The notes under the pieces are model-generated. The model was not told the DNA's origin and made no database searches. It was given only the letters and a program-made list of their open reading frames with translations. Positions 27,576 to 51,030 of a stretch of 64,000 nt of DNA are shown piece after piece. A program made the translations under genes and the position numbers. The stretch's first letter is position 1, and each line of letters starts with the position of its first letter. Source of the stretch: Cliona cf. orientalis (lineage: Eukaryota; Porifera; Demospongiae; Clionaida; Clionaidae); the NCBI GenBank assembly GCA_963930775.1, contig OZ005693.1, positions 930,001-994,000 on the forward strand. Reading direction: 5' to 3'.

Positions 27576-30500
27576 TTGATAAAGTAATGAATATCCTTAG
27601 GTCTTGTGTCTCTGTTTGTAAACAATGTCCTAATGAGTGAATTATGTGCACCCTGTGAATATTCCTCATATTACATAAATTCATGAAAGATTCTATAATA
27701 TTATAGCCAGACTTCAGGTCACCAGCAAAGCCTTATTTTAGCTCATACAAAAGGTCAGCCGGAATTGGCATGGCGACATAACCTTGTAATTGGCGTAAAC
27801 GAGTGGTCAGAAAAGGTCACTGTCGGCCAATTTGTATAGCAGGGGCACAAACAAGGAATGTCTAGGCATTTGTCCATAATACAATAGTGGTAGGGCATTA
27901 TAATAGTATAACATAATAAATGTTTCCTGGTAGTATGATAAGGTAGTACTATGCTTAGGGGTCTATGACAGCCACTTGTTGGGCTTACCAAATTTTTTTA
28001 CGACACAGGTCATGGCGTATGCGCAACTGGATAGCAAAATGGTGGGTTGACTTCATCTATCTTCGCCAGAGGACTCCCATAAGCTGTAAGCCATGCATCT
28101 GCTGGGGAAAAATCTATAGTATTATACTTTTGAAGTTGTTTACATCAGTGTGTGTGTGTGTATGTGAGTGTTTGCTATGGTTGTGCCTGTTGTTTTGGTT
28201 TCTTTGCTCCCTAGAGCTGCAAAGGTCACCTTTTCTTGGCCAGAAATTGAATATTAAGGACCATAATTTCATCAACTTTGCCTTATTATACTTCCTCAGT
28301 GGGAGTGCCCACAGCCTACTATATACAGTACTGTGTGTGTAATAGTGTGCAACAGTGACCTTCCAGCTACCTATTTACTATGCTGGGGGAGGGATTTGGC
28401 TAATAAAATTACATTTTTGGCATTCCATTGGGGGACATAGGGTTATTGTGGGCCTACAATACAGTGCAGGCACTTTGTGGTATCCAGTGCTGACCTTTAT
28501 GGTGTGTGTATTGTGTATATAGGGAGTATACAATGCCAACATTGAATGCTCCATTAAGGTGCAGTATTGGCTTTTAGCACGTGCTATTGACAGTGCTATT
28601 TATGCTATTTCAAAACCATGCTATTAGCATAAATAGCAAGGAAAGATTTAGGGATGCTATTTGTGCTAATTCTGCTATTTTGCTTCATCGCTGGATTGTC
28701 ATGCTATTTTCCCATCATTTCTGGTTTACCATGGACAGCATGCTATTTTTGCTATTTTGCTATTTTCCATCATTTCTGGTTTACCATGGACAGGATGCTA
28801 TTTTTGCTATTATGCTATTTTGCTATTTTCCATCATTACTGGTTTACCCATGGACAGCATGCTATTTTGCTATTTTCCATCATTACTGGTTTACTTATGG
28901 ACAGCATGCTATTTTTGCTATTTTGCTATTTTGCTATTTTCCATCATTACTGGTTTACTCATGGACAGCATGCTATTTTTGCTATTTTGCTATTTTCCAC
29001 TATTATTCCTATAGTTAAAATTAATTTTGCCATCAACCAAGAAGTCAGATCAGAGCTAGAGCTAGGGAAGGTTGTGTCTGTCTGTTTGTGCCATGGCCTG
29101 AAGAAGAGGTACATGTAGTAGTACAGCAGGGACATCGATGCTCACGCCTGGAGGAGCTTGGATTGTTCCCATGTAGCAGACCTACTGCAAGCATAGGGTA
29201 CGTGCACTCATTAGCCTCGTACCCAGGCTCAAGAGCTGAGTCATCTTTATTAAAATTAATAGTGAAGGTACTTGTAGAGGTGCAGATTCTACAGTAGCAG
29301 CTTGCTCTCTTAGTCAGTTGATCATAAATCAATGGTGAAAGTTACTAATAACTTAATTAGCTTTGTAGTCCACAAAGTTTATTGTACTGATTGGTTTGAC
29401 TGGTAGTTAGGCCAGACCAATTTAATTTGTTGTTGCTCCGATATTGTGAGGTAAAAATTGGACCGAGCGACCGAAAAAAAGCAATCAATTGGGTTGTGGT
29501 TATTTGAAGGATGGGATACCTTGATGAGCTGCTCTCATCACATGCAAAGGCAACGTGACTAGCTATGGTACACACGTACGGTAGACCATCAAAATCCAGG
29601 TCTGGAATAGCCTTGTACCCAGGTCAATTCACAAGGCTAGGTCTGGAAATACATTGTCGGTGGAAAAAAATTATTATCAGTACAGACACACAAATTAAAA
29701 TAATATAAAAACACAGTATAAACAGAATAGCAAAATAGCATAAATAGCAAAATAGCAAGCGTCCCGAGGTACACCACAAAATAGCAAAATAGCATGCATA
29801 AAATTAATAGCAAAATAGCAAGCGTCCCAGTGCCAGGTAAACCATGGAATAGCAAAATAGCATAAATAGCAAAATAGCAAGTGACCCAGTGGTAATCACA
29901 GAATAGCAAAATAGCATAAATAGCAAAATAGCAAGCGTCCCAGTGGTAATAATCACAGAATAGCAAAATAGCATAAATAGCAAAATAGCAAGCGTCCCAG
30001 TGGTAATAATCACAGAATAGCAAAATAGCATAAATAGCAAAATAGCAAGTGACCCAGTGGTAATCACAGAATAGCAAAATAGCATAAATAGCAAAATAGC
30101 AAGCGTCCCAGTGGTAATAATCACAGAATAGCAAAATAGCATAAATAGCAAAATAGCAAGCGTCCCAGTGGTAGTTACAGAATAGCAAAATAGCATAATA
30201 GCAAAATAGCAAGCGTCCCAGTGCCAGGTAAACCACGGAATAGCAAAATAGCATAAATAGCAAAATAGCAAGCGTCCCAGTGCCAGGTAAACCACGGAAT
30301 AGCAAAATAGCATAAATAGCAAAATAGCAAGCGTCCCAGTGGTAATCCACAGAATTGTTTTTATAGCAAAATAGCAAAACTATGGTGTGCAATAGCATAA
30401 ATAGCACTTAAGTGCTAATAGCATAAATTAGCATGGAAACATATAGTAATAGCAAGGTGCTATTATTATAGTGCTATTATGCTAAAAGCCAATACTGCAC

Positions 30501-33500
30501 CTAACTCGAATACTCACTATATAATAGTTATCTGCCAGTAATTGGGATGCATGAGATGCATGGTCGAATGCACCCCAATTACTGGCAGATAACTATTTTG
30601 TTGGTAGTTGACCTCTGTTCATCATTGGCCTACTTTATGATGACCCACCCCCTTCCCATAGCCGGCAAAATGCCTATAAAAACTTTGGTTGCTAAGCAAC
30701 TACCAACAATGACTATTGCTGACACACACACACTTCATTTGCTGGCACAGACAACTCTAACTATTACGTATGCGACAATGACCTTGAGCTGACTAAATAC
30801 GGAGTGGATCGTGGTGCTACCATCCTTCATTTGCTCTTGGAGTAAGTCTCACCCTCCCCCTCACACACACACACACACGCACACACTCACCTTATTCATT
30901 TTTCTCCAGTTTTGCAGATAAGGTTCGAAGGTCAAAGGTTGAGAATGTGATGGGAGGGAAGCTTGCTCCTTTCTGCATGGACAGCTGCAAAAATCTCTAC
31001 TGGACCACCAGAGTGCCAGGGAAGGAGATTGACAGGACTGCCTGCTACACCAGCAGCAAGCCACCAAAGCATGCCATCATTTACAGGTAAGGAGAGAGAG
31101 AGGGAGAAGGAGAGGGAGGGAGAGGGAGAGGGAAAAGGAGAGAGAGGGAGAGACAAGAGATGAGAGTGAGAGAGAAAAGAACATAATATGCTATTCTATT
31201 TATCTGCTAAAGGAAAGGCAAATACTACATGATCGAAGGATTTGACAAAAATGGATACGCCTATCCACCCAAGGTGCTGAAGAAGCAGCTGGAACGAGTC
31301 ATTGAGATGGCAGGAGGTAACAATCTGATGTAATAATTTTGCAATGATGACGTAATAATTGTGTAATGGTGATGTAATTGCCAGATGTGACAGATGAGAC
31401 TGGAGTGGGTGCATTCACGGCTCTTCCAAGGACAAAGTGGGCGGAGATTCGTGAACGCATGAAGCGGAGTCAAGTAAACAAGAACTCTCTGCGATTGATA
31501 GACTCGAGTGCTGTGATCCTGGTACTGGAAGACAAAACTATTGACAAGAATGTAAGCTATATACTCTAGTGAGGTAAAAATTTTATCAGTAAGACATTCA
31601 TTCTTGCTTAGGGTGTTAGTCAGGCACTCCTAGCCTGCATTAATTAACCTGTAGCCTTTTCTGTCGTCTTACAGAATAAGACTGAGCACGCAAGGCTGGT
31701 TTTCCATGGCGATGGCATCAACCGATGGTTCGACAAGTCATTCCAGGTCATCGTAACTGAGAATGCTCGTATTGGGGGCAACGTGGAACACTCCAACCTC
31801 GACGCCACCGTCTGCGGGCAGATGTGGGAGTATGTTCTATCGGGAGAGAAGTACGACGAAAATGGCTGTGTTCTAGACTTCGGAGAGATGCCTAGTTCAC
31901 TGCCGACTCCAACTGTGTAAGTTATCAAGATATTAATTTCCTACAGGACATACCTAGTAAGGTATGAATTATAGCCCAGATTGAATTATTATGAAATTCT
32001 AATCAGTCAGACCTTTTATATTTCGATTATGTACCAAAAACAGTAAGATAGCAGTAATATCTGAAAAATATGCAACTTGAAAGTGGAACCGATTTTACAT
32101 CAGGAGTCTATCTAAGAAGTGTTCTCCCTAGCATACCTGAGGCATGTTGGCCCAACAAGCCTTCAGTTTAGAATTCCCTTTGATGTGGGATCGAGTAGTG
32201 CTAATTCATAAGCTTTGGTGAGGCCACCCAACTATGCCTACTATCATGCCTTAAGTTTTGCCTGGGGAAAGTAAGAGTACATAATACTTGAATGTTTTAC
32301 TCGTGCATTTGCTGTTCAGCTTGAGATGGGAGCTCGATGACTTCACTGATGAACTGTCGGCGGCCAAGGCCAGCGTTGCCAAGATGATCGAGGACTCTGA
32401 CCTCCAAGTGGTTACGCCCAGCTACAGCAAGGGGTTTCCCAAGAAATGCAAGCTGAGCCCTGACGGATGGTTCCAGGTACGAGGAATGGTTAGGACAAGT
32501 TTGTACGTAGCTATAGGTACAAGTTGTTAGTAGTATGCATGCAATAATAATAATTTTTTTAATGCCACATGATAGTCGGAGTAACGTAGAGTTAATCATT
32601 TCTTCTGACCTAACCTTTGAATTGTAGGAAATGTTTGAATCATGTGTATAATACCGTAGATCGGGATATTTTCGCCGGCAAAATATTTTGCTTGTAAATT
32701 TTTCGCGTAGTCTAAATTTCATCGCCAGACTTTAGCAATCAAAATAGGTATAGGTTGACGTATGTTACACAAAATATTTCGTGTGTTTAATTTTCATCGG
32801 AAAAGGTCATCGACAAAAAATTTTTAAGAGCAAAAATTTCATGATCCACAGTATTATATGGATACATACATACATACATATATACATACATACACAACAG
32901 ATGTCACTGCAGCTTGCCTATTTCCGCCTCCATCACAAGTTTGTCCTGACGTACGAGTCAGCGACGACTCGGCTCTACTACCAGGGACGAACGGAGACCA
33001 TCCGCCCTGTCTCGGAGCACTCCATCGCTTTCGTCAAATCGATTGATGACCCTTCGGTGCCCAGGGAGGAGGTGAAGAAAGAACTCAGGAAGGCCATCGA
33101 GTGAGTATAGAAATACACCCCCCCCCCCACCCAAAAAAAAAAAAAAAAAACTTCTCTGGGCCATAAAAATGGGCATTATTGATATTGTAGTATTGATACT
33201 CGTATCACGTCATGTTATGACTGTATATTGTGCAGGTATCAGTGCAACTATAAGATGGAGGCAATGCGAGGAATGGGTGTCGACAGACACCTCTTTGGCC
33301 TCTACGTCGTTGCCAAGGGGATGAACCTTGACCCTTTACCGAAGATGTTTTCAGATAAGGTATATATGCTATAAGAATATCATTCGATAAGATGTAAATT
33401 CATTTTTGCAATATTTGTATCATAGGGATTTAATCTTTCATTTGAGCTGTCAACCTCTCAAACACCAGTAAGGACCACGGACAGGTTTATTCCCGAGCGC

Positions 33501-33627
33501 TGCGCTAGGGTCGGGGGATTTGGAACTGTCACTGACACTGGATATGGAGTCTCTTATCTTGTCAATTCGGATGACCTGGGTGAGTATTCTTCATTTGGAA
33601 AGGTTGCTACTATCCATTATTCCTTTA

Positions 33628-33663
<36 letters not shown>

Positions 33664-33888
33664 CCCCCTCTCCCCCCACCTGTCTCTCCCTCTACCTCTC
33701 TTTCCCTCTCTTTCTCTCTCTCCCTCCCTCCCTCTCTCTCTGTGTCCCCTCTTTCTCTTCATATACATTATAAATTAGTTTACTTCAGCATTCACTGCAA
33801 GCGTTCGTGTCCTGACACTGACTCCACGAAGCTTGGTGATGCTGTTTGCAAGGCATTTGAAGACATGCGTGCTCTCTTCGAAGTCTAA
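26007..33888 (+). CDS. CPT1: Carnitine O-palmitoyltransferase 1
   Basis: Transfers long-chain acyl groups from CoA to carnitine at the mitochondrial outer membrane, the gate step of fatty-acid oxidation. Fifteen exons read: 26007-26282, 26614-26726, 26801-26858, 27483-27541, 28009-28085, 30751-30841, 30910-31086, 31213-31316, 31385-31551, 31675-31916, 32320-32476, 32901-33100, 33236-33359, 33426-33579, 33779-33888. Phases agree, giving 702 residues. Two membrane segments lie in exon 1. Family blocks: LPSLPVPNLRDTCRKYLKSV, WWVDFIYLRQRTPIS, SNYYVCDNDLELTKYGVDRG, GDGINRWFDKSF, the catalytic-histidine block GGNVEHSNLDATV, LTYESATTRLYYQGRTET, MGVDRHLFGLYVVAKG and LSTSQTP. Relative to vertebrate CPT1 it lacks the roughly 45-residue segment before the first membrane helix, unless an upstream exon was missed. 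The fifth intron holds a 1.9-kb foldback element. Confidence 0.93.
26577..26605 (+). repeat. (CA)n microsatellite in CPT1 intron
   Basis: CA repeat just upstream of the acceptor of CPT1 exon 2. Similar short CA, GA or CT tracts lie at several other introns in the window. Confidence 0.85.
28557..30502. mobile_element. 1.95-kb foldback element in CPT1 intron 5
   Basis: Bounded by perfect 23-bp inverted termini: AGGTGCAGTATTGGCTTTTA then GCA at 28557-28579, complemented at 30480-30502. The left arm (to about 29000) repeats TGCTATTTTGCTATTTTCCA with CATGGACAGCA in about 55-60 bp units. The right arm (29740-30380) carries about ten units of 60-64 bp rich in AGCAAAATAGCATAAATAGC with AAGCGTCCCAGTGGTAAT. 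The left GCTATTTT words are complementary to the right AAATAGC words, so an intron transcript could fold into a long imperfect stem. The roughly 700-bp middle has no recognised gene. No transposase is present, and target duplication is unclear. Confidence 0.75.
30524..30596. repeat. Perfect 23-bp hairpin in CPT1 intron 5
   Basis: ATAGTTATCTGCCAGTAATT plus GGG at 30524-30546 is exactly complementary to the segment ending at 30596, with a loop of about 27 bases that can pair further (TGCAT). It lies directly beyond the foldback element. It could be a short inverted-repeat element end pair or a small-RNA hairpin. Confidence 0.7.
32652..32853. mobile_element. MITE-like element, TACCGTAGATCGGG family, copy 1
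   Basis: A 202-bp element in a CPT1 intron. Its sequence is the inverse of the 202-bp element at 53553-53754: both carry TACCGTAGATCGGGATATTT-type ends, GTCTAAATTTCATCGCCAGA and AAATATTTCGTGTGTTTAAT. Two copies in opposite orientation show it is dispersed. Confidence 0.8.
33632..33660 (+). repeat. CT-rich tract in the last CPT1 intron
   Basis: Pure (TC)n followed by a long CT/CCCT-rich stretch to about 33760, acting as an extended polypyrimidine tract before the last exon. Confidence 0.8.
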
Positions 33889-34448
33889 TTAATTTATTAA
33901 TTTTCACAACAACATTTCACACGTGCGCACAAGTACTGTTGACAATACATTAATTTGAACAAACTTCACGCATAAAACACTTGACAGAACCATAATAGTA
34001 TATTTGTTTTCTCATCATCAAAAATTTTCCAGCACATTTACTATCTCATTATTGAGACTTTCACATACACCAATTTCGTGTGCTGAACTTGTATTTATTT
34101 CTGGCAGCAGACTGATTGAGGTGTGTGCATTTGTAGTGAGGCTTACTGACGTTATTATAGCTTGTACAGCTGAATATAAATGTATACTTTCATCTTGTTA
34201 CATTTTTGTGACTATTTTTTAAAATCATGCGATGTTTAACTACATTGCAATCATAATAAATCTTACCTTTTGCAGAGAAGCTGTCAAATTCTAGCTTGCA
34301 CAAGTGTTGCGTATATTTGTACATCCTCCACTGGCACATGCACGTGCGAAGCGCGCGCGGGAAATTGAAGGGAAAGGTTAAAATCTCTAATTATCCGTGA
34401 AAGAAAATATGAAATTATGTCCACTTGGCACGTTTGAAAGAGTTGAAA
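33889..34448. other. Spacer between CPT1 and FAM50
   Basis: AT-rich 3' flank of CPT1 with a polyadenylation-like AATAAA near 34255, then a short GC-richer segment with GCGCGCG (about 34355) that probably serves as the FAM50 promoter. No gene seen. Confidence 0.45.
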
Positions 34449-36421
34449 ATGGCGCACTATAAGGGAGCTGCTTCTGAGGGCAACAGAGCTGCCCAGCTGA
34501 TGAAGAAGAGAGAGAAAGCTAAGGAGGAGTTGGAGAGACTAAAGCAGAAAATCTCAGAGGTCTGTGCAACTGAAAGAGGGAGAGAGAGTGAGAGAGGGAG
34601 GGAGGGAAAGAGCGTGGGGGGTGGGGTGACACAGGTGCCAGTACTTTTGTCACCTACAGGACCATGCATTGAAAGGCAGCAAATTTGAATCGATTGATGA
34701 CAAGTTTGCTGTGACCTTTGACGCCGTGGAGGAAGAGCTGAAGTCGTCGACCGTTGGGCTGGTCACTCTGGAGGAGATGAGGGAAAAGAGAGAGAATCTA
34801 GTGAGGGAGAGAGAGAAACAGATCGCAGCACAAATGGCCGCCAAAGATGGGTAAATGTGCTCTGATTTATAGCTATAATAATATAGGTCTATAAATGGCA
34901 ATCCTAATATTCATAAAAATCTGGCTGACTCGCGTAACTTTTTTTCAGTTTTTACCCTTTGACTTTTGATCTTGCAGCAATAAGAAACAGAAGAATAAGC
35001 GTAAGAAGGGTGGAGGGGGAGGGACCCTCTCGTTCAACATGGATGATGAAGAAGAGGAAGATGGAGACAGTGAAGATGATGATGATTGTAAGTACATGAT
35101 GCCCATTTGCAGCTCAACGATCTTTACCTAATCCTTACACAATGTCGTCAAGGAGTAGGTAAAGGTCGTCAGGATGCAACTTTAATAATAATTGCGCATA
35201 CTTTAAAGGTATTGTTCCTTGAATATTATAGCACCACCTCCTGTTATCAAGAAGAGAAAACTGGGCAAAAACCCAACCGTGGACACCTCATTTCTTCCCG
35301 ATCGAGATAGAGAGGTCAGATCGAATAACCATTACTTTTGAATTGCATGATCAGACAGACAGATTTATATAGCATGGCCGTGTTGTATTGTGTCATGTGA
35401 TTTGTTTCTGTAAGCTGATTGGGCGATTTTGCCAGGCCCTCTGCAGGAAGCGGAACGACAAGAGAGGGAAAGGCTTCGTCAGGAGTGGGTGGAGCAACAG
35501 GAGAAGATTAAGAGTAAGTCCCCCCCCTCAATTACAACCCCTATCACCTAGATACAAAATAGTAATGATATATACACCTTTAATTCGGTAATGTATAGAT
35601 GAAGACATTGAGATAACGTACAGCTACTGGGATGGCTCTGGTCACAGAAAACATCTCACTGTGAGTGAAAAAATTAATTTTTGCAAAAAATCAGATTTTT
35701 TTCAATTTTTATCCTGGGTTGTATGCCTCTCTTTTAGATGAAGAAGGGTCATACGATTCATCAATTTCTCTACAAGAGTCTCGAAAATTTACGAAAGGAT
35801 TTCTCTGAGCTTCGCGCTGTTAGTGTGGAGGGTCTGATGTACATCAAGGAAGATCTGATCATACCTCATGTAAACTTCTCTCTCCCTCCCTTCTCTCTCT
35901 CTTTCTCTCACTCCCTCTCTTCCTCCTCCCGTACCTGTCTATCAATCCATTTTTTTTGTCTTACCTCTGCTTCTCCCTCCCCCACTGCACACAGCATCAC
36001 TCTTTCTATGACTTCATCATCAACAAGGCCCGGGGCAAGTCTGGTCCTCTGTTCAGTTTTGACGTTCACGATGACGTGAGACTCATAGGAGATGCTAGCG
36101 TGGAAAAGGATGAGGTATGTAAAATCAAATGTATCGTATATAGCGCTTTTTAATTGCATGAAAGGGACAGGACTGGCCTATTATCCAAAAATTCACTTCT
36201 GCACACTCAGTCTCATGCTGGCAAGGTGGTGCTTCGCAGCTGGTACGAGAGAAACAAGCACATCTTTCCAGCCAGTCGGTGGGAACCCTACGACCCTGAG
36301 AAAAACTGGGGGACATACTCTGTGAGTTCAGTCATGTATTGGTATTAAATTTTTGCGGAATATTAAAAAATTTAATTTATGTTTCTAGATTGCTGATAAT
36401 AAGAAGGAAGACAAGAAATGA
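34449..36421 (+). CDS. FAM50A: FAM50/XAP5 family nuclear protein
   Basis: FAM50 proteins are nuclear and linked to spliceosome function. Ten exons (34449-34559, 34660-34850, 34978-35087, 35232-35314, 35447-35513, 35599-35660, 35738-35869, 35995-36114, 36211-36321, 36389-36421) give 339 residues, the same length as human FAM50A. The start is [20 protein letters not shown]. The N-terminal coiled region includes [15 protein letters not shown]-like sequence ([17 protein letters not shown]). A lysine-rich then acidic stretch and [20 protein letters not shown] follow. The XAP5 domain has [60 protein letters not shown] and [18 protein letters not shown]. Conservation across the XAP5 domain is very high. 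Vertebrates have FAM50A and a retro-copy FAM50B; an intron-containing single gene fits the FAM50A type. Confidence 0.96.
35117..35169. repeat. Hairpin containing the GGTAAAGGTCGTCA motif
   Basis: In a FAM50 intron. ACGATCTTTACCTAATCCTT (35117-35136) pairs with AAGGAGTAGGTAAAGGTCGT (35150-35169), with 18 of 20 positions complementary and a 13-base loop. The right arm contains the 14-mer repeated elsewhere in the window. Confidence 0.7.
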
Positions 36422-36758
36422 ACGATATCTCATTCAAACTCTTGATTTATCATTATGCTACCTATCTAGATCCCTGTAACTATAATAAGTTTTTTATCGT
36501 GACGACCTCTACCAAACTCTATATTGCAATAATGGGGCATGGTCGTCACAGGTTTTCGAAGCATCACAATGCAGCGCAGTGCCGCATGCCACAGCTTCCG
36601 CCAATGTGATTGGTTAATGCAGACACGTGACACTATAATAATCCATCACATCGCATACGGTACACCGATTAGCCAATTTCGAGTGGTCAACTGCAGAAGA
36701 AACCGTAGCGTGATCGATCGCCGGCTGCTGCACTGTCTGATTACCAGTTGCTGCTGCC
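36422..36758. other. Spacer between FAM50 and the sorting nexin
   Basis: Contains a small inverted repeat: TGACGACCTCTACC (about 36500) against GGTCGTCA (about 36541), related to the recurring GGTAAAGGTCGTCA motif. The rest is the presumed promoter of the downstream gene. No gene seen. Confidence 0.45.
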
Positions 36759-48370
<11,612 letters not shown>

Positions 48371-48887
48371 GAATCAGATCACTAATATTAATATTATTAT
48401 TTTGCTTCAACATTCAATTATCATTATTAATACTAATTTTTGATGTCTTGTTTGAGCACTGTGTATTGCAAGCAGTCAATCTGTGCACTTGATATCGTTT
48501 ATATCACTGTTGTCTTGTTAGTGTCGGTGTACTGATTGTATTCGATGTGTTTGTGTGTGTTTGATCAATGCCTGTACATAGAATGATCAGTGTATTATTG
48601 TGTGCAACCACTTTCAAATTAATCACAGGAGCTTATAATAACTATTATAATAATATTATTATTCATTAAAATCATGTTGACTGTTAGCTACAATGTCAAA
48701 TTACAAGGGAGTGATTGTACGTTTGGAAAATGAATAATATTATTATAACGATCAAGGTTAACATTATAGAATTGGCAGGGGGAGCTGACTTGCATGATTG
48801 TGGTATGTGTATATAATAATATTATTATGTGATACAGACAAAAAATTAATCCAAATTATAGCTAGACATGAAAATTTTAACAATTGT
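48371..48887. other. Convergent spacer, sorting nexin / small coiled-coil gene
   Basis: AT-rich with several AATAATATTATT words; holds the two facing 3' untranslated regions. Nothing else seen. Confidence 0.45.
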
Positions 48888-49966
48888 CTACCAGAGGCTG
48901 TGGCTCCAGTTGATGGGATTGTGCTGAAGCAGCTGTTTCTCATCACTGATTTCCGCCTTTCTTTCCACTTTCCGCTGCTTGGCGTGCAATTCAATCATCT
49001 GTATAATAATAATTACAATTTTACTTGTGTTAAATTATAAGCATGATAGATGAGGATCGACTCAGTCCAATTGGTGCATTTCCAAAAACAATTACATGCA
49101 TGGTCATTAATGATCTAGCCCCCCAATGGTCCCCCCTTGGGGTTGTGATACAGTAGCCTATAACAACAATGAGATTAATTTGTCCTATAGTCTCAGCGCT
49201 GATAATAATATTTGCCCATTAAATTTTGCTGTAAATCATGCGACTGCTAACAGCACTGTTATAATTACTATTACTAACCCTCCAATCTTCTTCCTAATCA
49301 TGGTCACGCCATTGTGCATTAATTTTGAGGATGAAATGTTTTAATTGGTGCAAATGATGTGTAAAGAGCAGGTGAGAACTGTAATCAATTGCACGACTTA
49401 CGATACCCCAGCTGGTTTTTTTATGTGTTCCTTACCATTTTATTGTTGTCTCTATATCTCATCATGTGACCGCGTTGCTGTAGTTGCTTTTCCTTATCAA
49501 GCTCCGCCCCCTTCCGGTCTTCCTCGGCCAGTTGTCGACTTTCTTCCACGTTCTTTACAAATTTCTGATAAGGTCTCTCAATGGAGTCAACCTGTTCTTT
49601 TAGATAACTCCTAGTTTCATCCCTGCAATAATGATCATTATGAGATTAAGACTGCGTAACCAGTCTTAATTATCTATGACATTGTTTATACAGGACTGCA
49701 TCAATTTTCAAGTAGCAATTTACGCACATTTTATGTTGCTTTTGCGAATGCGATCCGTAGTAGTACACTTGGTAGTCCCTGTACCGTCTCATCTTGGCTT
49801 CGCGTTTATTTCTCAGCCTCTCTTCCTGCATGCGGAACGTCTCCTCGGTCGTCTCCGTCTGCGCAGTACGGCGCTTGTGGTCCCACGGCATCGGTTCCCA
49901 TTCTTTCTGCCAGACCCGCGCTCTGCTTGTACGAGGAGTTGAAAGTGAAGATGCGTCCTCGGACAT
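48888..49966 (-). CDS. Small coiled-coil protein, family not recognised
   Basis: Three exons (49966-49728, 49622-49436, 48998-48888) with GT-AG borders and consistent phase encode 178 residues. The protein is highly charged and probably helical: the start MSEDASSLSTPRTSRARVWQ is followed by KEWEPMPWDHKRR, an Arg/Glu-rich helix (RMQEERLRNKREAKMRRYRD), YQVYYYGSHSQKQHKM, a second helix (VKNVEESRQLAEEDRKGAEL) and the terminus QLLQHNPINWSHSLW. No signal peptide or membrane segment. The first donor is GTGCGT. Spliced small coiled-coil proteins of this style are common among ciliary or microtubule-inner proteins, but I have no firm match. It is divergent from GTF3C6 with 177 bp between starts. Confidence 0.75.
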
Positions 49967-50143
49967 ATTATCTCAGTCTCCCCTCCACTGTCCACGCTTA
50001 TCGTGGGTGCTCTTCACGCCTGCGAAACCTCCTAAATCTGGATCCAAAAGGTTACCGCCCATTCTGAGCGCTAAGCACGTACGTACGTATATAAATACCC
50101 GCGGGGGATTCGAACTTTGACCTCTTAATCTCGCGCATGTGAA
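49967..50143. promoter_or_regulatory. Bidirectional promoter, coiled-coil gene / GTF3C6
   Basis: 177 bp between divergent start codons, GC-richer than its surroundings, with alternating ACGTACGTACG and a TATAAATA-like word near 50089. No further elements identified. Confidence 0.5.
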
Positions 50144-51030
50144 ATGGAGAGTGAGGAAGAAGAAGAGGAAGAGGTTGATTTACAGTAGTTGGCACAAAAT
50201 GTCGTAGGATTTGAATTTTGGCCCCCCCCCCCATGCCTCTCTCTGGTTAGGTTTATGTTCTAGTTGAATTGAGTGGTCTGCCATCGGCTGACACCATCAA
50301 GAGCTGTCAGGACACGTGTGCCATTCTAGTGAGTGGGTGTGTGTCAATAATTATGGCATACAACGTGTGTCTTTGTTATTTAGTATGCTTATAATTAATG
50401 TTTTGTGCCGTATATAGGGTATTGATAGCGAGGAGCCAATGCTGCAGCTGGACAACTATGTGTTCAAGGGGAGGTACGAGGACGTGCTGGGAACGGCCAT
50501 GATATTCCAGCACGATAAAGGTACAAAAATTAATTATTTTAGAATGCCCAGTATAATAATTATAAGTAATTATTGATAGCTACGAGCTAGATATTGTTAC
50601 ACCAATCCGGCATTATTTCTCTCAATGAAAAATAATAATTCGTCATAAGTAAGTTTATAATATTATGATACAGGAAGGAGATTAAAGTACATTTGTAAGA
50701 CAGGGAAAAAGCTGACAATGCAGCGTGTCTTCCTCAAGAAGAAAGGTGAAGTGATTCCTCCTCAAATATTCAAAGCTTTGCATGCAGCGGCAGAAGGCAA
50801 AGAAACATCCATCAGTCCAGACACATCTGCAGAACTGGAACCAGGTACTGTATAGGCATAGTGTAGTCCCATTCCTATACCATGTATATACTTAATAAAT
50901 TTTAGGTGATGTATCAGGAGTAGGGCCAGATCCCATTCCTATGATAGTAGCTGGAGAGGATCAAAGTCCCAGTCCCATTCCCATGCTAACATCCTCCACA
51001 GTACTGGATGATGGATCCAAAAATGACTAA
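50144..51030 (+). CDS. GTF3C6: General transcription factor 3C subunit 6 (TFIIIC)
   Basis: GTF3C6 (TFIIIC35) is a small TFIIIC subunit needed for tRNA-gene promoter binding. Five exons (50144-50173, 50251-50328, 50418-50520, 50674-50844, 50906-51030) give 168 residues. The acidic start MESEEEEEEE leads into the conserved beta-barrel: VYVLVELSGLPSADTIKSCQ, CAILGIDSEEPMLQLDNYVF, KGRYEDVLGTAMIFQH and KYICKTGKKLTMQRVFLKKK, aligning with the human protein block for block. The C-terminal tail is short, Pro/Ser-rich and not conserved. The donor of exon 1 (GAG before gttgat) is weak. An alternative donor (A before gtgagg) would change the first residues and skip the VYVL strand, so I prefer the former. 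Confidence 0.9.

Noticed and set aside
29637-30407. 256-codon minus-strand frame rich in LLFCYFAIYAI
   Set aside because: Translation of the AAATAGC minisatellite in the foldback element inside a CPT1 intron; not a membrane protein gene.
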